This document shows, one piece after another, positions 34,059 to 42,550 of a stretch of 64,000 nucleotides of DNA. The notes under the pieces were generated by a model that did not search any database, had not been told where the DNA came from, and saw only the letters and a program-made list of their open reading frames with translations. The position numbers were made by a program, and so were the translations under genes. The DNA lies in NCBI GenBank assembly GCA_035651155.1, contig DASRGG010000002.1, forward strand, positions 1-64,000. The letters run 5' to 3'. Each line of letters opens with the position of its first letter. Position 1 is the stretch's first letter. This stretch comes from CF-39 sp035651155. Lineage in GTDB: Bacteria > Chloroflexota > Limnocylindria > P2-11E.

Positions 34059-35518
34059 GGCGTACCGCCGCGCTCGCGGCGTGCATTTTCATCGCGGTCC
34101 TCGTGAGCCGCGCGCCGTTCGTGGCGCGCACGCTGTGGGCGCACGATTCGGTCCTCTACGCGCGCGCGCTGGAGCAGGGCTTCCACGTCGACGACGAGCT
34201 GCGGAACCAGCGCCCGCATCCGCCCGGCTACATCCTGTACGTCGCGTCGGCCGCGGCGGTGCGCGACGGCGGCCTGGACAGCAACGCCGCGCTCGTCCTC
34301 GTCTCGGCGCTCGCGAGCGCGCTCGGCGCGATGGGCGTCTTCCTCCTCGCGCGGCGCTTCGTCCCCGACCGCTTCGCGATCATCGCCGGCGCGGCGTACG
34401 CGGCCGACCCGCTCGTCTGGCAGTACTCCGAGATCGCGTACCCGTACGCCGTCCTCGGGCTCGGCTCCATCGCGATCGCCGCCGCGGCGCTCCGCGCGCG
34501 TGGTCGCGGGATCGGCGCGGCGGCGGCCGCGAGCGTGGTCTTCGGCCTGGCGGGCGGCTTCCGGCAGGATCTGCTGCTCCTCTTCGCGCCGCTGTGGCTG
34601 TGGTGCGTGTGGCCGCTCGGCGCGCGCCGCGCGGCGCTCGCCGGGCTCGCCGGGCTCGCCGCGTGCGTCGTGTGGCTCGTGCCGACGGTCGTGCTCTCGG
34701 GCGGCCTCGAGGAATACGCGATCGCGCTTGGCAGCCAGGCGAGCTACGTCGAGGAGGCGTACTCGATCGTCGCGCGGGGCGTGCCCGCCCTCGTCGCGAA
34801 CGTCGCGATGACGGGGTACGCGCTGGGCTGGGGCCTGCTGCTCGTCGCGCCGCTCGCGGCGGCCGCGGTGCTTTTCGTCGCGCGCCGCGCGTGGCGCACG
34901 CGAGAGCTCGACGACGCCGCGTTCGCGCTCCTCTGGTGCGTGCCGCCGCTCCTCATCTACGCCACGCTCCACATCGGCGACTGGGGATACGTGCTCTCGG
35001 CTGTCCCGGCGCTCTACCTGCTCGGCGCCCGTGCTCTCGCCGCCGCCGCGGCCCGGGCGCCGGAATGGCGCGGCGCGGTCGTCGGCGCCGGCTGGACGGC
35101 GCTCGTCGTCGCACCGGCCTTCGTCTTCGTGTCGACGCCCGCGCCGTTCTCGGCGGCGGCCATCGCGAAGCACGACCGCGAGCTCGGCACCCGCTTCGCC
35201 TACGTGCGCGATCACTACAGCGCGGCGCGGACGCTCATCCTCACGCGCGAGGACTTCCTGCTCGTCCGCTACTACCTTCCGGACTATCACGCGCGCCAGT
35301 ACGACCCGGAGCCGTACGTGCGCTTCTCGCGCAAGATCCGGGCGGGTCAGGTCGACCGCATCGTGGTGTTCACGCCCGGACTCGCGCCCGCACGCGCCGC
35401 CGACGTACGGAAGGTCGCGTTCGCGAAGGGCATCGAATTCGTGTATCTCGACGTGATCCCCGGCGCCGTCATCGAGTTCACCGGCGAGCGCTTTGCCGTC
35501 GCGTCACCGGCGCCGTAG
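34055..35518 (+). CDS. GT39-like (dolichyl-phosphate mannosyltransferase-type) membrane protein
   Basis: The 487-residue protein has ten or more membrane segments. The first loop reads FVARTLWAHDSVLYARALEQGF, then NQRPHPPGYILYVA, a GT39/PMT-type acidic first loop followed by a PHPPG turn. ALGSQASYVEEAYSI is a short extracytoplasmic element. The last 120 residues form a soluble domain with LILTREDFLLVRYYLPDYHARQYDP. A sugar-transfer role from a polyprenyl donor is inference from the fold. The GTG start overlaps the TRAP stop (GTGA), which may only reflect compaction. Confidence 0.8.
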   Translation: MRRTAALAACIFIAVLVSRAPFVARTLWAHDSVLYARALEQGFHVDDELRNQRPHPPGYILYVASAAAVRDGGLDSNAALVLVSALASALGAMGVFLLARRFVPDRFAIIAGAAYAADPLVWQYSEIAYPYAVLGLGSIAIAAAALRARGRGIGAAAAASVVFGLAGGFRQDLLLLFAPLWLWCVWPLGARRAALAGLAGLAACVVWLVPTVVLSGGLEEYAIALGSQASYVEEAYSIVARGVPALVANVAMTGYALGWGLLLVAPLAAAAVLFVARRAWRTRELDDAAFALLWCVPPLLIYATLHIGDWGYVLSAVPALYLLGARALAAAAARAPEWRGAVVGAGWTALVVAPAFVFVSTPAPFSAAAIAKHDRELGTRFAYVRDHYSAARTLILTREDFLLVRYYLPDYHARQYDPEPYVRFSRKIRAGQVDRIVVFTPGLAPARAADVRKVAFAKGIEFVYLDVIPGAVIEFTGERFAVASPAP

Positions 35519-35576
35519 CGCGCTCGTCTGCGCGACCTCGCTGCGGGAGCGGCGAGCGGCCCGCGCGGTGGTCCCC

Positions 35577-35692
35577 GGCGAGCGGGCACACGCCGCGACG
35601 AGCATCTGCGCCCAGCGGGCCCGAACGCGACGCGCGCCGTGAGCAGCGGGCCCGCGTAGCCAGCCGCGAGGAGCGGCGTGTGCCCGCTCGCC
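35577..35692. repeat. Perfect 20-bp inverted repeat with a 76-base structured loop
   Basis: Arm 1 at 35577-35596 (GGCGAGCGGGCACACGCCGC) is perfectly complementary to arm 2 at 35673-35692. The loop holds two copies of CAGCGGGCCCG (35613-35623 and 35644-35654), each with a GGGCCC palindrome. A second inverted pair, CCGCGAGG 35664-35671 and CCTCGCGG 35704-35711, overlaps it. It lies between the convergent GT39 and S9 peptidase genes. It may be a bidirectional terminator or a REP-like element. Confidence 0.8.
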
Positions 35693-35712
35693 GCGCTCAC
35701 CGGCCTCGCGGG

Positions 35713-37569
35713 CTAGGCGAGCACGCGCTCGAGATAGTCCGCCAGGATCGTGAACGCGCGGATCTTCTGCTCGATGTCCGCGCTCCCGTGACCCTCGTCG
35801 CCGAGCTCGACGTACTCGAAGTCGACTCCCTCCTTCTTCCCGAGGGCGAGCAGCTTGTCGCGAAAGGCGCGTGACTGGGAGACCGGGCAGCGCGGGTCGT
35901 TCACGCCGTGGACCATGAGCAGCTTCGCCTTCAGCCGATCGGCGAACTCGATCGCGCTCCGGTCGCGCCACAGCGCGCGGTCCCGCTCCGGATCGCCCAT
36001 CTGCTCGCGGAGGAAGTAGCGGAAGTGCTCCTTGCTCTCGTCCCACATGGCGTGCAGATCACTGATGCCGACCCACGCGATCGCCGCGCGCCACACAGCG
36101 GGCTTCTTCGTCGCCGCGATGAACGTCATGAAGCCGCCGTAGCTTCCGCCGAACACGACGATCTTCGACCCATCGACGCAGGGCAGCGTCCTCAGGTAGG
36201 CGGCCGCCGCCGCGACGTCCTCGAGGTCGGCGCCGCCCCAGTCCTTGATCGCCGCGTCGCGGAACGCGACGCCGTACCCGGTCGAGCCGCGGATGTTCGG
36301 CTCGATCACGACGTAGCCGCGGTCCACGAGGAACTGCGCGAAGGGATCGAAGCCGCGGGACCACTGGGCGGTCGGCCCGCCGTGGACGTGCACGATCGCG
36401 GGCAGCTTCTCGCCGGGCGCGGGGTCCTTCGGCACGTAGAGGATCGCGGGGATCCGCCTTCCGTCGAACGTCGGGTAGTACAGGTGCGTCGCCTGCACGA
36501 ACACGCCGCGGTCGATCGAGCCGTACTCGGGTTCGAGCAGCGCCTCGTACGTGTCCGTCGCGAGGTCGTAGGCGACCAGGCTGGACCGTGTCGTGTCGGT
36601 GCTGTACGTCACGAGGAGCTTGCGGTCGGCGGCGAGGAACTGCGCGCCGACGGCGAAGCCCTCCGGCAGCTTCAGCGTGCGCGCCTTCCCGGCCTCGACG
36701 TCGTAGATCACCGGAGTCACCGACGACTCGTGGTTGCGGATGCACGCGAGCAGCTTCCCGTCCTTGGAGAAGCGCAGGGCGTGCTCCTCGACGCCGTCCG
36801 GTGAGAGCCAGCGGACCTCGCCGCTCTCGACGTCCAGGATGCCGGCGCGGTTGTCGCCCGACGCGTCGCTCGTGACCGCGATGCGGCGGCCGTCCGGATG
36901 CCATCCGCCGAACGTGTCCTGCGAGCCCTTCCGGACGCTCCACACCTTGTGTGGCGCCTTGCCATCCGGATCGACGACGTATCCGTCACGGTTCTTCAGA
37001 TCGGTCGTGTCCTCGTTCGTCACGTACGCGATCTTCGATCCGTCCTTCGACCACCCGGCGGCGAACGCGGGGAAGGCGTGGCGCGTGAGCGGCAGGTAGG
37101 TGGAGCCGTCGCGCTTCACCTTCCAGAGGTTCAGCTGACCCGGACGGTCCGGAGCGTCGGGCAGCCGCTTGTTCGTGTTCACGAGGAGCCACTGGTCGCC
37201 GGGGCTGAGCTCGACGGCGTGCTCCTCGGCCGCGGGGTCGCTCGTGAGCTGCCGTACCGCGCCCGTCTCGACGTCGATCGCGTAGATGTCGTGCTGCTCG
37301 TTCCCGCCGCTGTCCTTGCCGAAGGCGATCTCGCGGTCGTCGCGGGTCCAGGCGAATCCGGTCCGCAGCGCGCGCGGCGTCTCGCCGTGGCTCACCTGCC
37401 GGACGGCTTTCGTCGCGAGGTCCATGACGAAGAGCTCCAGCCGGCCGGTCTTGTCCCAGTAGAACGCGGCTCGGTCGCCCTTCCAGGAGACGACCGGGAG
37501 GAAGAACGACGGAAGGCGGCACAGCTCCTCGAGCGGGATGTGCGGCTGACGGCGGGTCACGATCGCCAT
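35713..37569 (-). CDS. S9-family prolyl oligopeptidase-like peptidase
   Basis: The 618-residue protein has an N-terminal beta-propeller (TolB/WD-like repeats such as AFAAGWSKDGSKIAYVTNEDT and FGGWHPDGRRIAVTSDASGDN, about 30-340) and a C-terminal alpha/beta hydrolase domain. The latter has IVHVHGGPTAQWSRGFDPFAQFL, nucleophile Ser near 475 in VFGGSYGGFMTF, Asp in GVNDPRCPVSQS and His in LGDEGHGSAD. This is the DPP-IV/acylaminoacyl-peptidase group. There is no signal peptide, so it probably cleaves peptides in the cytoplasm. The GNAT gene lies 24 bases upstream on the same strand. Confidence 0.93.
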   Translation of the reverse strand: MAIVTRRQPHIPLEELCRLPSFFLPVVSWKGDRAAFYWDKTGRLELFVMDLATKAVRQVSHGETPRALRTGFAWTRDDREIAFGKDSGGNEQHDIYAIDVETGAVRQLTSDPAAEEHAVELSPGDQWLLVNTNKRLPDAPDRPGQLNLWKVKRDGSTYLPLTRHAFPAFAAGWSKDGSKIAYVTNEDTTDLKNRDGYVVDPDGKAPHKVWSVRKGSQDTFGGWHPDGRRIAVTSDASGDNRAGILDVESGEVRWLSPDGVEEHALRFSKDGKLLACIRNHESSVTPVIYDVEAGKARTLKLPEGFAVGAQFLAADRKLLVTYSTDTTRSSLVAYDLATDTYEALLEPEYGSIDRGVFVQATHLYYPTFDGRRIPAILYVPKDPAPGEKLPAIVHVHGGPTAQWSRGFDPFAQFLVDRGYVVIEPNIRGSTGYGVAFRDAAIKDWGGADLEDVAAAAAYLRTLPCVDGSKIVVFGGSYGGFMTFIAATKKPAVWRAAIAWVGISDLHAMWDESKEHFRYFLREQMGDPERDRALWRDRSAIEFADRLKAKLLMVHGVNDPRCPVSQSRAFRDKLLALGKKEGVDFEYVELGDEGHGSADIEQKIRAFTILADYLERVLA

Positions 37570-37593
37570 GACATTCCTGCCCCGACGCGCCCG

Positions 37594-38661
37594 CTAGATC
37601 TTCGCGGCCGCCCGCTCGCGGAGCCCGAGGCTCGTGCGCGCTTCGGCCAGCGGCAGCTGCCAGAGCGTGTTCGACCACGCGTGGCGGAAGCCGAGGAGCG
37701 TGTTGATCTCGAGCATGTTCTCGTTCACGTTCGCGTTGCCGGTGCGGACGTAGCGCGCCGCGGGCCGCTCGCGCACGATCCGGTCGAGCATCGCGGCCTT
37801 CATCCAGAGGCCCAGGCGGTGACCGCGATGCTTTTGCGTCACGCCGGTGCCGCCCTGCTGGAGGAGGTGCGCGACGCGCGGGTCGTAGCTCACCTCGGTG
37901 AATCCCGCGCCCTCGCCAGTGGTCGCATGGACGGCGACGACGAGCCACCACTCCATGCCGGCCTGCGTGAGCCACTCCTCGCGGTCGTGGAGCTGCTCTT
38001 CGGTGAAGCGCTGGTCGGCGAAGCGCAGCTCGCCCTTTGGCATGTCGTTCATCGCGTTCGCGGCATCGAGGTACGGCTGGATGAGGTGCTTCGGCACGGT
38101 GTTGTCCGCACGCTCGAGCCGGTAGCCCGCCGGATCGAGCTTCGTCCACTCGGCGACCTTCGCGCGGTCGACGTCGGCGATAGTCAGCTGATTCAGCCTC
38201 ATCGCGAGGCCCGGCGACGCGGCGATCGCGCGCGCGAAGTGCTCGCCGGCGGGAACGCGGTCGGAGGTCTGTCCCATGAACACAAGGCCGTCGCCCTGGT
38301 CGAGGCAGGCCTCGACGAGCGCCGCGAAGAGCGCGCGGCCCACCCCGCGCCGGCGGTGCGCAGGCAGGACGTTCACCTCGCTCCAGCGAACGTGCGCGTT
38401 CTCGGGCTCGTTGCGATTCCATCCGACGAAGGCCGAGCCGACGAGCGCTCCGGACCGATCGCGGGCGGCGAAGATCGCGCGCCACTGGCTGGGGGTCGTC
38501 GCGCGGATGCGCTGCACGATGACGTCGACCGGTGTCGGGGGGTCCTCGGGAACGCGCTCGAGGTTCATCGCCTGGAGCAGACGGCCCGCGTCCGCGAGAG
38601 CGTCCTCGGACATGGTGGCGGGGTCGACGCGCAGGATCTCGTACCTCTTCGGTGTGTTCAT
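37594..38661 (-). CDS. GNAT-family N-acetyltransferase with two GNAT-like halves
   Basis: The 355-residue protein has two acyltransferase-like halves. The first has RDRSGALVGSAFVGWNRNEPENAHVRWSEVNVLPAHRRRGVGRALFAALVEACLDQGD with the acetyl-CoA loop RRRGVGRA near 115. The second has EGAGFTEVSYDPRVAHLLQQGGTGVTQKHRGHRLGLWMKAAML, with HRGHRLG as its loop. Tandem GNAT proteins of this size occur in actinobacteria and Chloroflexota; substrates range from peptides and antibiotics to small amines. It precedes the S9 peptidase gene in the same direction. Confidence 0.85.
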   Translation of the reverse strand: MNTPKRYEILRVDPATMSEDALADAGRLLQAMNLERVPEDPPTPVDVIVQRIRATTPSQWRAIFAARDRSGALVGSAFVGWNRNEPENAHVRWSEVNVLPAHRRRGVGRALFAALVEACLDQGDGLVFMGQTSDRVPAGEHFARAIAASPGLAMRLNQLTIADVDRAKVAEWTKLDPAGYRLERADNTVPKHLIQPYLDAANAMNDMPKGELRFADQRFTEEQLHDREEWLTQAGMEWWLVVAVHATTGEGAGFTEVSYDPRVAHLLQQGGTGVTQKHRGHRLGLWMKAAMLDRIVRERPAARYVRTGNANVNENMLEINTLLGFRHAWSNTLWQLPLAEARTSLGLRERAAAKI

Positions 38662-38716
38662 GGGGGCTGAGCCTAGCGGCGCGCGCGGACGGGACCATGT
38701 CCCGCGATACGTTCGC

Positions 38717-38971
38717 TCAGGCGGTGGCGAGGACCGGCTTGAAGATGAGGACGGTCGTGCCGGACAGCGCGCGCTCGCGCGTCACGCGGATCCGCTCGCC
38801 GAACCGTCGCAGGAACGCGAGCTCGATCGCCTTGTCGTCCCACTTGGAGACATCCCAGGACATGCCCTCGGCGGACATGAAGCGAAGGACGAACTCGCGG
38901 AGCGCGCCGTCGGTCACCGCCACGCCCTCGTAGCGGAACTCCGTGCCGTCAGGCATCTCCCAGGTGACCAT
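38717..38971 (-). CDS. Small conserved-looking hypothetical protein
   Basis: The 84-residue protein reads as a compact alpha/beta domain: MVTWEMPDGTEFRYEGVAV, then a helix ALREFVLRFMSAEGMSWDVSKWDDKAIELAFLRRFG and a strand RIRVTRERALSGTTVLIFKPV. It has no signal peptide or metal-site motif. I do not recognise the family. Good codon use and mixed composition argue that it is real. It stands alone between the GNAT gene and a hairpin-rich spacer. Confidence 0.62.
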   Translation of the reverse strand: MVTWEMPDGTEFRYEGVAVTDGALREFVLRFMSAEGMSWDVSKWDDKAIELAFLRRFGERIRVTRERALSGTTVLIFKPVLATA

Positions 38972-39011
38972 CTGTCGCCTGTTGCGAGGCTACGGAGCGC
39001 CCCCCTCCCGG

Positions 39012-39053
39012 GCATCCCCCGCGGGGGTGCAGTCGCTCCCCCGGACGGGGGAG
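39012..39053. terminator. Two adjacent GC hairpins after the G1 peptidase gene
   Basis: A hairpin at 39012-39030 (GCATCCCCCGCGGGGGTGC, one G-T pair) is followed by a perfect one at 39036-39053 (CTCCCCCG, GA, CGGGGGAG). They lie 28 bases past the stop of the minus-strand G1 peptidase gene. There is no T-run, so termination is likely but not certain. Confidence 0.5.
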
Positions 39054-39080
39054 GGCCGGCGTCGGGCGCGGACCCTACGC

Positions 39081-40331
39081 CTAGCCGCGGCGGCGGCGGG
39101 GGTTGCCGGTCCCGGGGGCGGTGGCCGGCGCGTCGGTGCGCGTGACGGTGAAGCTCGAGCCGTCGCTGCCGATGACCGAGGGCGTCGCGATCGCCTGGCG
39201 CGAGCCGTTGATCATCGTGATCGCCTCCGCGCCGAGCGCGCCGAGGTCGAGCGTCTTCCCGTCCCGGACCGCGGACGCGCCGGTGAATCGCACCGCGCCG
39301 AAGCTGTCGAGCGCGACCGTGCCGCGTCCGATGCTCGGCGCTTCCTCGATCCATTCGGCGGACGAGTTCGTCGAGCGGTACTGCACCGTCGTGCTGTAAC
39401 GGCCACCGGTCGTGTTGTTCTTGATCGTGATCGTCCAATCGGCGCCGCTCTTCTGCGCGATCGTCACCGTGACGGAGTCACCGGGAGCGACGCTGAGCGA
39501 GACGGGGCGGGAGGACGCCGGCAGCATCTCGATCCACGCGTCGTACGACACCTCGCCGCCGCTCACCGTCGCCTGCGTCCCGGCCTGGATGAGGTCGCGA
39601 GAATCGACGCCGCCGATGCCGACCCACGTCGCGTCGGCGCCGCTCGTCGTCGCGGTCACGGTGGGAACGGTCCAGGTGCCGGTGACCGACGTGAACGATC
39701 CGCCGCGCGCCGCGTAGCCCGACCAGTTGGACGAGGTCGACGAGCGCGTCGCCGCGGCCGGCGCGCCCGTATCGGTCTGGGTCCGCGGGGCGGGCCGCAG
39801 GACCGCGCCGGGCTGATCGTCGGCGTCGATCTTCCACGCGCCGTCCTGCGATACGAGCGCGTAGTCGTTGCGCGCCGTCGACTCGTCGCTCGAGCCGTCG
39901 CGGAAGGTCGAGCGCCACGTCTCGAAGGTCGTGGCCCTCGCCGACGCGCCGTCCACGGCGATGTCGCCCCATTCGGTCGAGACGATCTCGATGCGGGTGA
40001 CGCCCGACGCGGCGAGATCCTGGTTCGTCTTCAGGAGCTCCTGATAGAAGGAGTCGGTGGCGTAGCGCTTCATCACGGAGGGATCGCCCGAGTTGAACGC
40101 GCCGGCCTGCGCCTCGTTGGAGCGCTGGATCGTCTGCTTCACCGCGTCGCGCTGCGTCACCTCCGTCTGCGCCGACGTCCGCTGCTGGGTGGGGAGCGGC
40201 AGGCCACCGGCGAGGCGGCTCACGTCGAGCGCGCCGAGTGCCAGGAGCACGAGCGCGAGGAGGACGGCGACGAGCGCGGTCGGCGACCGGCGCTTCGCCG
40301 GCGCTGGGAGCCGCGGGGCCTCTGCGGTCAT
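39081..40331 (-). CDS. Membrane-anchored peptidase G1 (eqolisin)-family protein
   Basis: The 416-residue protein has an N-terminal membrane anchor (about 19-40), an NTF2-like middle region (about 60-175; DPSVMKRYATDSFYQELLKTNQDL...TTFETWRSTFRDGS) and a C-terminal eqolisin jelly-roll. The latter shows SSTSSNWSGYAARGGSFTSVTGTWTVP, DATWVGIGGVDSRDLIQAGTQ (Gln region) and AEWIEEAPSIG (catalytic Glu region), which are the Gln-Glu dyad blocks. Eqolisins are acid glutamic peptidases, mostly fungal, with fewer bacterial members. Activity is inference. CTAAGAAG boxes lie directly upstream (40354-40394). It may act outside the cell. Confidence 0.85.
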   Translation of the reverse strand: MTAEAPRLPAPAKRRSPTALVAVLLALVLLALGALDVSRLAGGLPLPTQQRTSAQTEVTQRDAVKQTIQRSNEAQAGAFNSGDPSVMKRYATDSFYQELLKTNQDLAASGVTRIEIVSTEWGDIAVDGASARATTFETWRSTFRDGSSDESTARNDYALVSQDGAWKIDADDQPGAVLRPAPRTQTDTGAPAAATRSSTSSNWSGYAARGGSFTSVTGTWTVPTVTATTSGADATWVGIGGVDSRDLIQAGTQATVSGGEVSYDAWIEMLPASSRPVSLSVAPGDSVTVTIAQKSGADWTITIKNNTTGGRYSTTVQYRSTNSSAEWIEEAPSIGRGTVALDSFGAVRFTGASAVRDGKTLDLGALGAEAITMINGSRQAIATPSVIGSDGSSFTVTRTDAPATAPGTGNPRRRRG

Positions 40332-40353
40332 GCGACGAGGTTCGCCCACGGTC

Positions 40354-40394
40354 CTAAGAAGAGCATGAGAGGCCGGTAATGCGGCGCTAAGAAG
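40354..40394. promoter_or_regulatory. CTAAGAAG / GCATGAGAGG boxes before the G1 peptidase
   Basis: CTAAGAAG occurs at 40354-40361 and 40387-40394, 33 bases apart, with GCATGAGAGG at 40363-40372 between them. The same elements (GCATGA and CTAAGA) occur at 9460-9479 and in inverted sense at 11548-11566. The region is the upstream sequence of the minus-strand G1 peptidase gene. Confidence 0.35.
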
Positions 40395-41250
40395 CCGCGG
40401 GCGCCGTGGCGAGGACGAGCAGGCCGGCCGCGACGAGCGCGGCCCCTCCGAGCTGAACGGAGGCGAGCGTCTCGCCGAGGATGACCGTCCCGAGGAGCGT
40501 CGCGGTGAGCGGCTCGGCGAGCGAGAGCGTCGCCCCCCACGACACGGGGATGCGTGCGAGCGCGTGCGTGAAGAGCACGTAGGCGAGAGCCGTCGCGATG
40601 ACGCCGAGCTCGAGCGCGGCGACCATGCCGCTCGGTCGTCCGAGCCACGAGAGATCCGCCACGGCGAGGACCGGCAGTAGGACGATCGCGCCGCCGCCGA
40701 ACGCGACCGCGGCGACGGCCACGTTGTCGCGTCCGGCGAGGAGCGCCTTCGATCCGGTCGCGTACGTCGCGTACGAGGCCCCTGCGGCGAGCGGCAGGAG
40801 CAGGGCGAGCGGCACGAGCTCCACGCCCGCGGGCGGCGTCGAGAGGAGCACGACGCCGGCGAGCGCGAGCGTGGTCGCGACGGCCCAGCGGCGCGACGGC
40901 CGCTCGCCGAGCGTGACGAGCGCGAGGACGCCGGCGAAGAGCGGCGCGCTGCCGATCGCGACGATCGTGCCGACCGCGACGCCGGCGCGCGCGACGCCTT
41001 CGAAGAACGAGAGCTGGTACGCGGCCACGCCGAGCGCGACCGCGAGCGTCGGGCCGAGCGGCCAGCGCGCGCGTGTGAGCGACCCGCGCGCGAGCGCGAG
41101 GACCACGAGGATCGCGCCACCGATCGCGACGCGCACCGCGCCGACCGCGAGAGGCGACGCGCTCGCGGGCGCGAGCGCGCGCGCCGTCCCGGTCGTCCCC
41201 CACATGACCGCCGCGATGAGCACCATGAACACGGCGCGCCGGTCGCGCAT
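40387..41250 (-). CDS. EamA/DMT-family transporter
   Basis: The 287-residue protein has ten predicted membrane segments in two EamA halves: first half VFMVLIAAVMWGTTGTARALAPASASPLAVGAVRVAIGGA and second half LPLAAGASYATYATGSKALLA...ALAYVLFTHALARIPVSWGATLSLAEPLTATLLGTVILGE. The last motif (LxEPLxAxLLGxxxLGE) is a family mark. It exports or imports small metabolites such as amino acids; the substrate cannot be told. It is divergent from the small membrane protein gene. Confidence 0.9.
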   Translation of the reverse strand: MRDRRAVFMVLIAAVMWGTTGTARALAPASASPLAVGAVRVAIGGAILVVLALARGSLTRARWPLGPTLAVALGVAAYQLSFFEGVARAGVAVGTIVAIGSAPLFAGVLALVTLGERPSRRWAVATTLALAGVVLLSTPPAGVELVPLALLLPLAAGASYATYATGSKALLAGRDNVAVAAVAFGGGAIVLLPVLAVADLSWLGRPSGMVAALELGVIATALAYVLFTHALARIPVSWGATLSLAEPLTATLLGTVILGETLASVQLGGAALVAAGLLVLATAPAAS

Positions 41251-41274
41251 CGGGTCGAGCGTACAGTCGGCGGC

Positions 41275-41460
41275 ATGCGCGCTCTGCGTGTGGTGCTCGT
41301 GCTGGCGACCGCGATGGGCGTGCTCTGGATCGGTCAGGGCGTCGGTCTCGTCCCGGGCTCGTTCATGACCGGCCGCAGCGAGTGGGCCGTCATCGGCGGC
41401 GTCCTGAGCGCCGCCGCGCTCCTCGGCCTCTGGGCCACGGCGCGACGCCGTACCGGCTGA
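41275..41460 (+). CDS. Small two-helix membrane protein
   Basis: The 61-residue protein has two hydrophobic segments (about 5-25 and 40-55) joined by LVPGSFMTGRSEWAVIG, and ends in ATARRRTG. The motif WIGQGxGLxPGSxMTG is a pattern seen in many small uncharacterised membrane proteins of high-GC bacteria. The next gene follows after 25 bases on the same strand. No function is known to me. Confidence 0.72.
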   Translation: MRALRVVLVLATAMGVLWIGQGVGLVPGSFMTGRSEWAVIGGVLSAAALLGLWATARRRTG

Positions 41461-41485
41461 GCCAGCTCCCGCGGCGCGGGATGAT

Positions 41486-42550
41486 GTGCGCGTGAAGCGC
41501 TATCGCGTCGCGGTGCTCCCGGGCGACGGCATCGGGACCGAGGTCATGCCCGAGGCGCTCCGCGTGCTCGACGCCGCCGCGGCGAAGCATTCGTTCGCGA
41601 TCGAGTACCGGCACTTCGACTGGAGCTGCGCGACCTACGCGCGCACCGGGCGCATGATGCCGGCCGACGGGATAGACCAGCTCCGCCCGCACGACGCGAT
41701 CCTCCTCGGCGCGGTCGGCTATCCGGGCGTGCCCGATCACGTGTCGCTGTGGGGCCTGCTCATTCCGATCCGGCGCGAGTTCGACCAGTACGTGAACCTG
41801 CGCCCCGTGCGCCTGCTTCCCGGCGTGCGCTCTCCGCTCCGCGACGCGAGACCCGATTATTGGATCGTCCGCGAGAACACCGAGGGCGAGTACTCGCAGG
41901 TCGGCGGGCGCTTCGGCCAGGGCGAGGCCGAGACCGTCATCCAGGTCGCGACGTTCACGCGCCGCGGGGTCGATCGCATCATGCGCTACGCGTTCGACCT
42001 CGCGCGCCGTCTCGGCCGTCCGCACGTGACCTCGGCGACGAAGTCGAACGGCGTCGCCATCTCGATGCCGTACTGGGACGAGCGCTTCCGCGCCATCGCG
42101 GCGGAGTACCCGGACGTCCGCACCGACCAGTACCACATCGACGTCCTCGCGGCGCGCTTCGTGATGTCGCCCGAGCGATTCGACGTCGTCGTCGGCAGCA
42201 ACCTCTTCGGCGACATCCTCTCCGACCTCGGACCCGGTACCACCGGCACGCTCGGCCTCGCGCCGTCCGGCAACATCGATCCGAGCCGGCGGCACCCCTC
42301 GATGTTCGAGCCGGTGCACGGCTCCGCGCCGGACATCGCCGGCAGGGGCGTCGCCGACCCGATCGCGCAGATCTGGGCGGGCGCGATGCTGGTCGAGCAT
42401 CTCGGCGAGGCCGCCGCGGCGGCGGACATCGTCGCCGCGATCGAGCGCGTGCTCGCCGCACCAGATTCGCCGCGCACGCCCGACCTCGGCGGGACCGCGC
42501 GCACCGCCGATGTCGGTCGCGCGATCGCATCCGCGCTCGAGGCGCGCTGA
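41486..42550 (+). CDS. Isocitrate/isopropylmalate dehydrogenase-family enzyme (tartrate dehydrogenase type)
   Basis: The 354-residue NAD-dependent beta-decarboxylating dehydrogenase has LPGDGIGTEVMPEALRVL, AILLGAVGYPGVPDHVSLWGLLIPIRREFDQYVNLRPVRLLPG, RENTEGEYSQVGGRFGQGEAE, TSATKSNGVAISMPYWDERF, the metal-binding part VVGSNLFGDILSDLGPG and FEPVHGSAPDIAGRGVADPIAQIWAGAM. The ENTEGEYSxVGGR segment and the SLWGL insert fit tartrate/D-malate dehydrogenases better than LeuB. It starts at GTG. The natural substrate is uncertain (tartrate, D-malate or isopropylmalate). Confidence 0.88.
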   Translation: MRVKRYRVAVLPGDGIGTEVMPEALRVLDAAAAKHSFAIEYRHFDWSCATYARTGRMMPADGIDQLRPHDAILLGAVGYPGVPDHVSLWGLLIPIRREFDQYVNLRPVRLLPGVRSPLRDARPDYWIVRENTEGEYSQVGGRFGQGEAETVIQVATFTRRGVDRIMRYAFDLARRLGRPHVTSATKSNGVAISMPYWDERFRAIAAEYPDVRTDQYHIDVLAARFVMSPERFDVVVGSNLFGDILSDLGPGTTGTLGLAPSGNIDPSRRHPSMFEPVHGSAPDIAGRGVADPIAQIWAGAMLVEHLGEAAAAADIVAAIERVLAAPDSPRTPDLGGTARTADVGRAIASALEAR

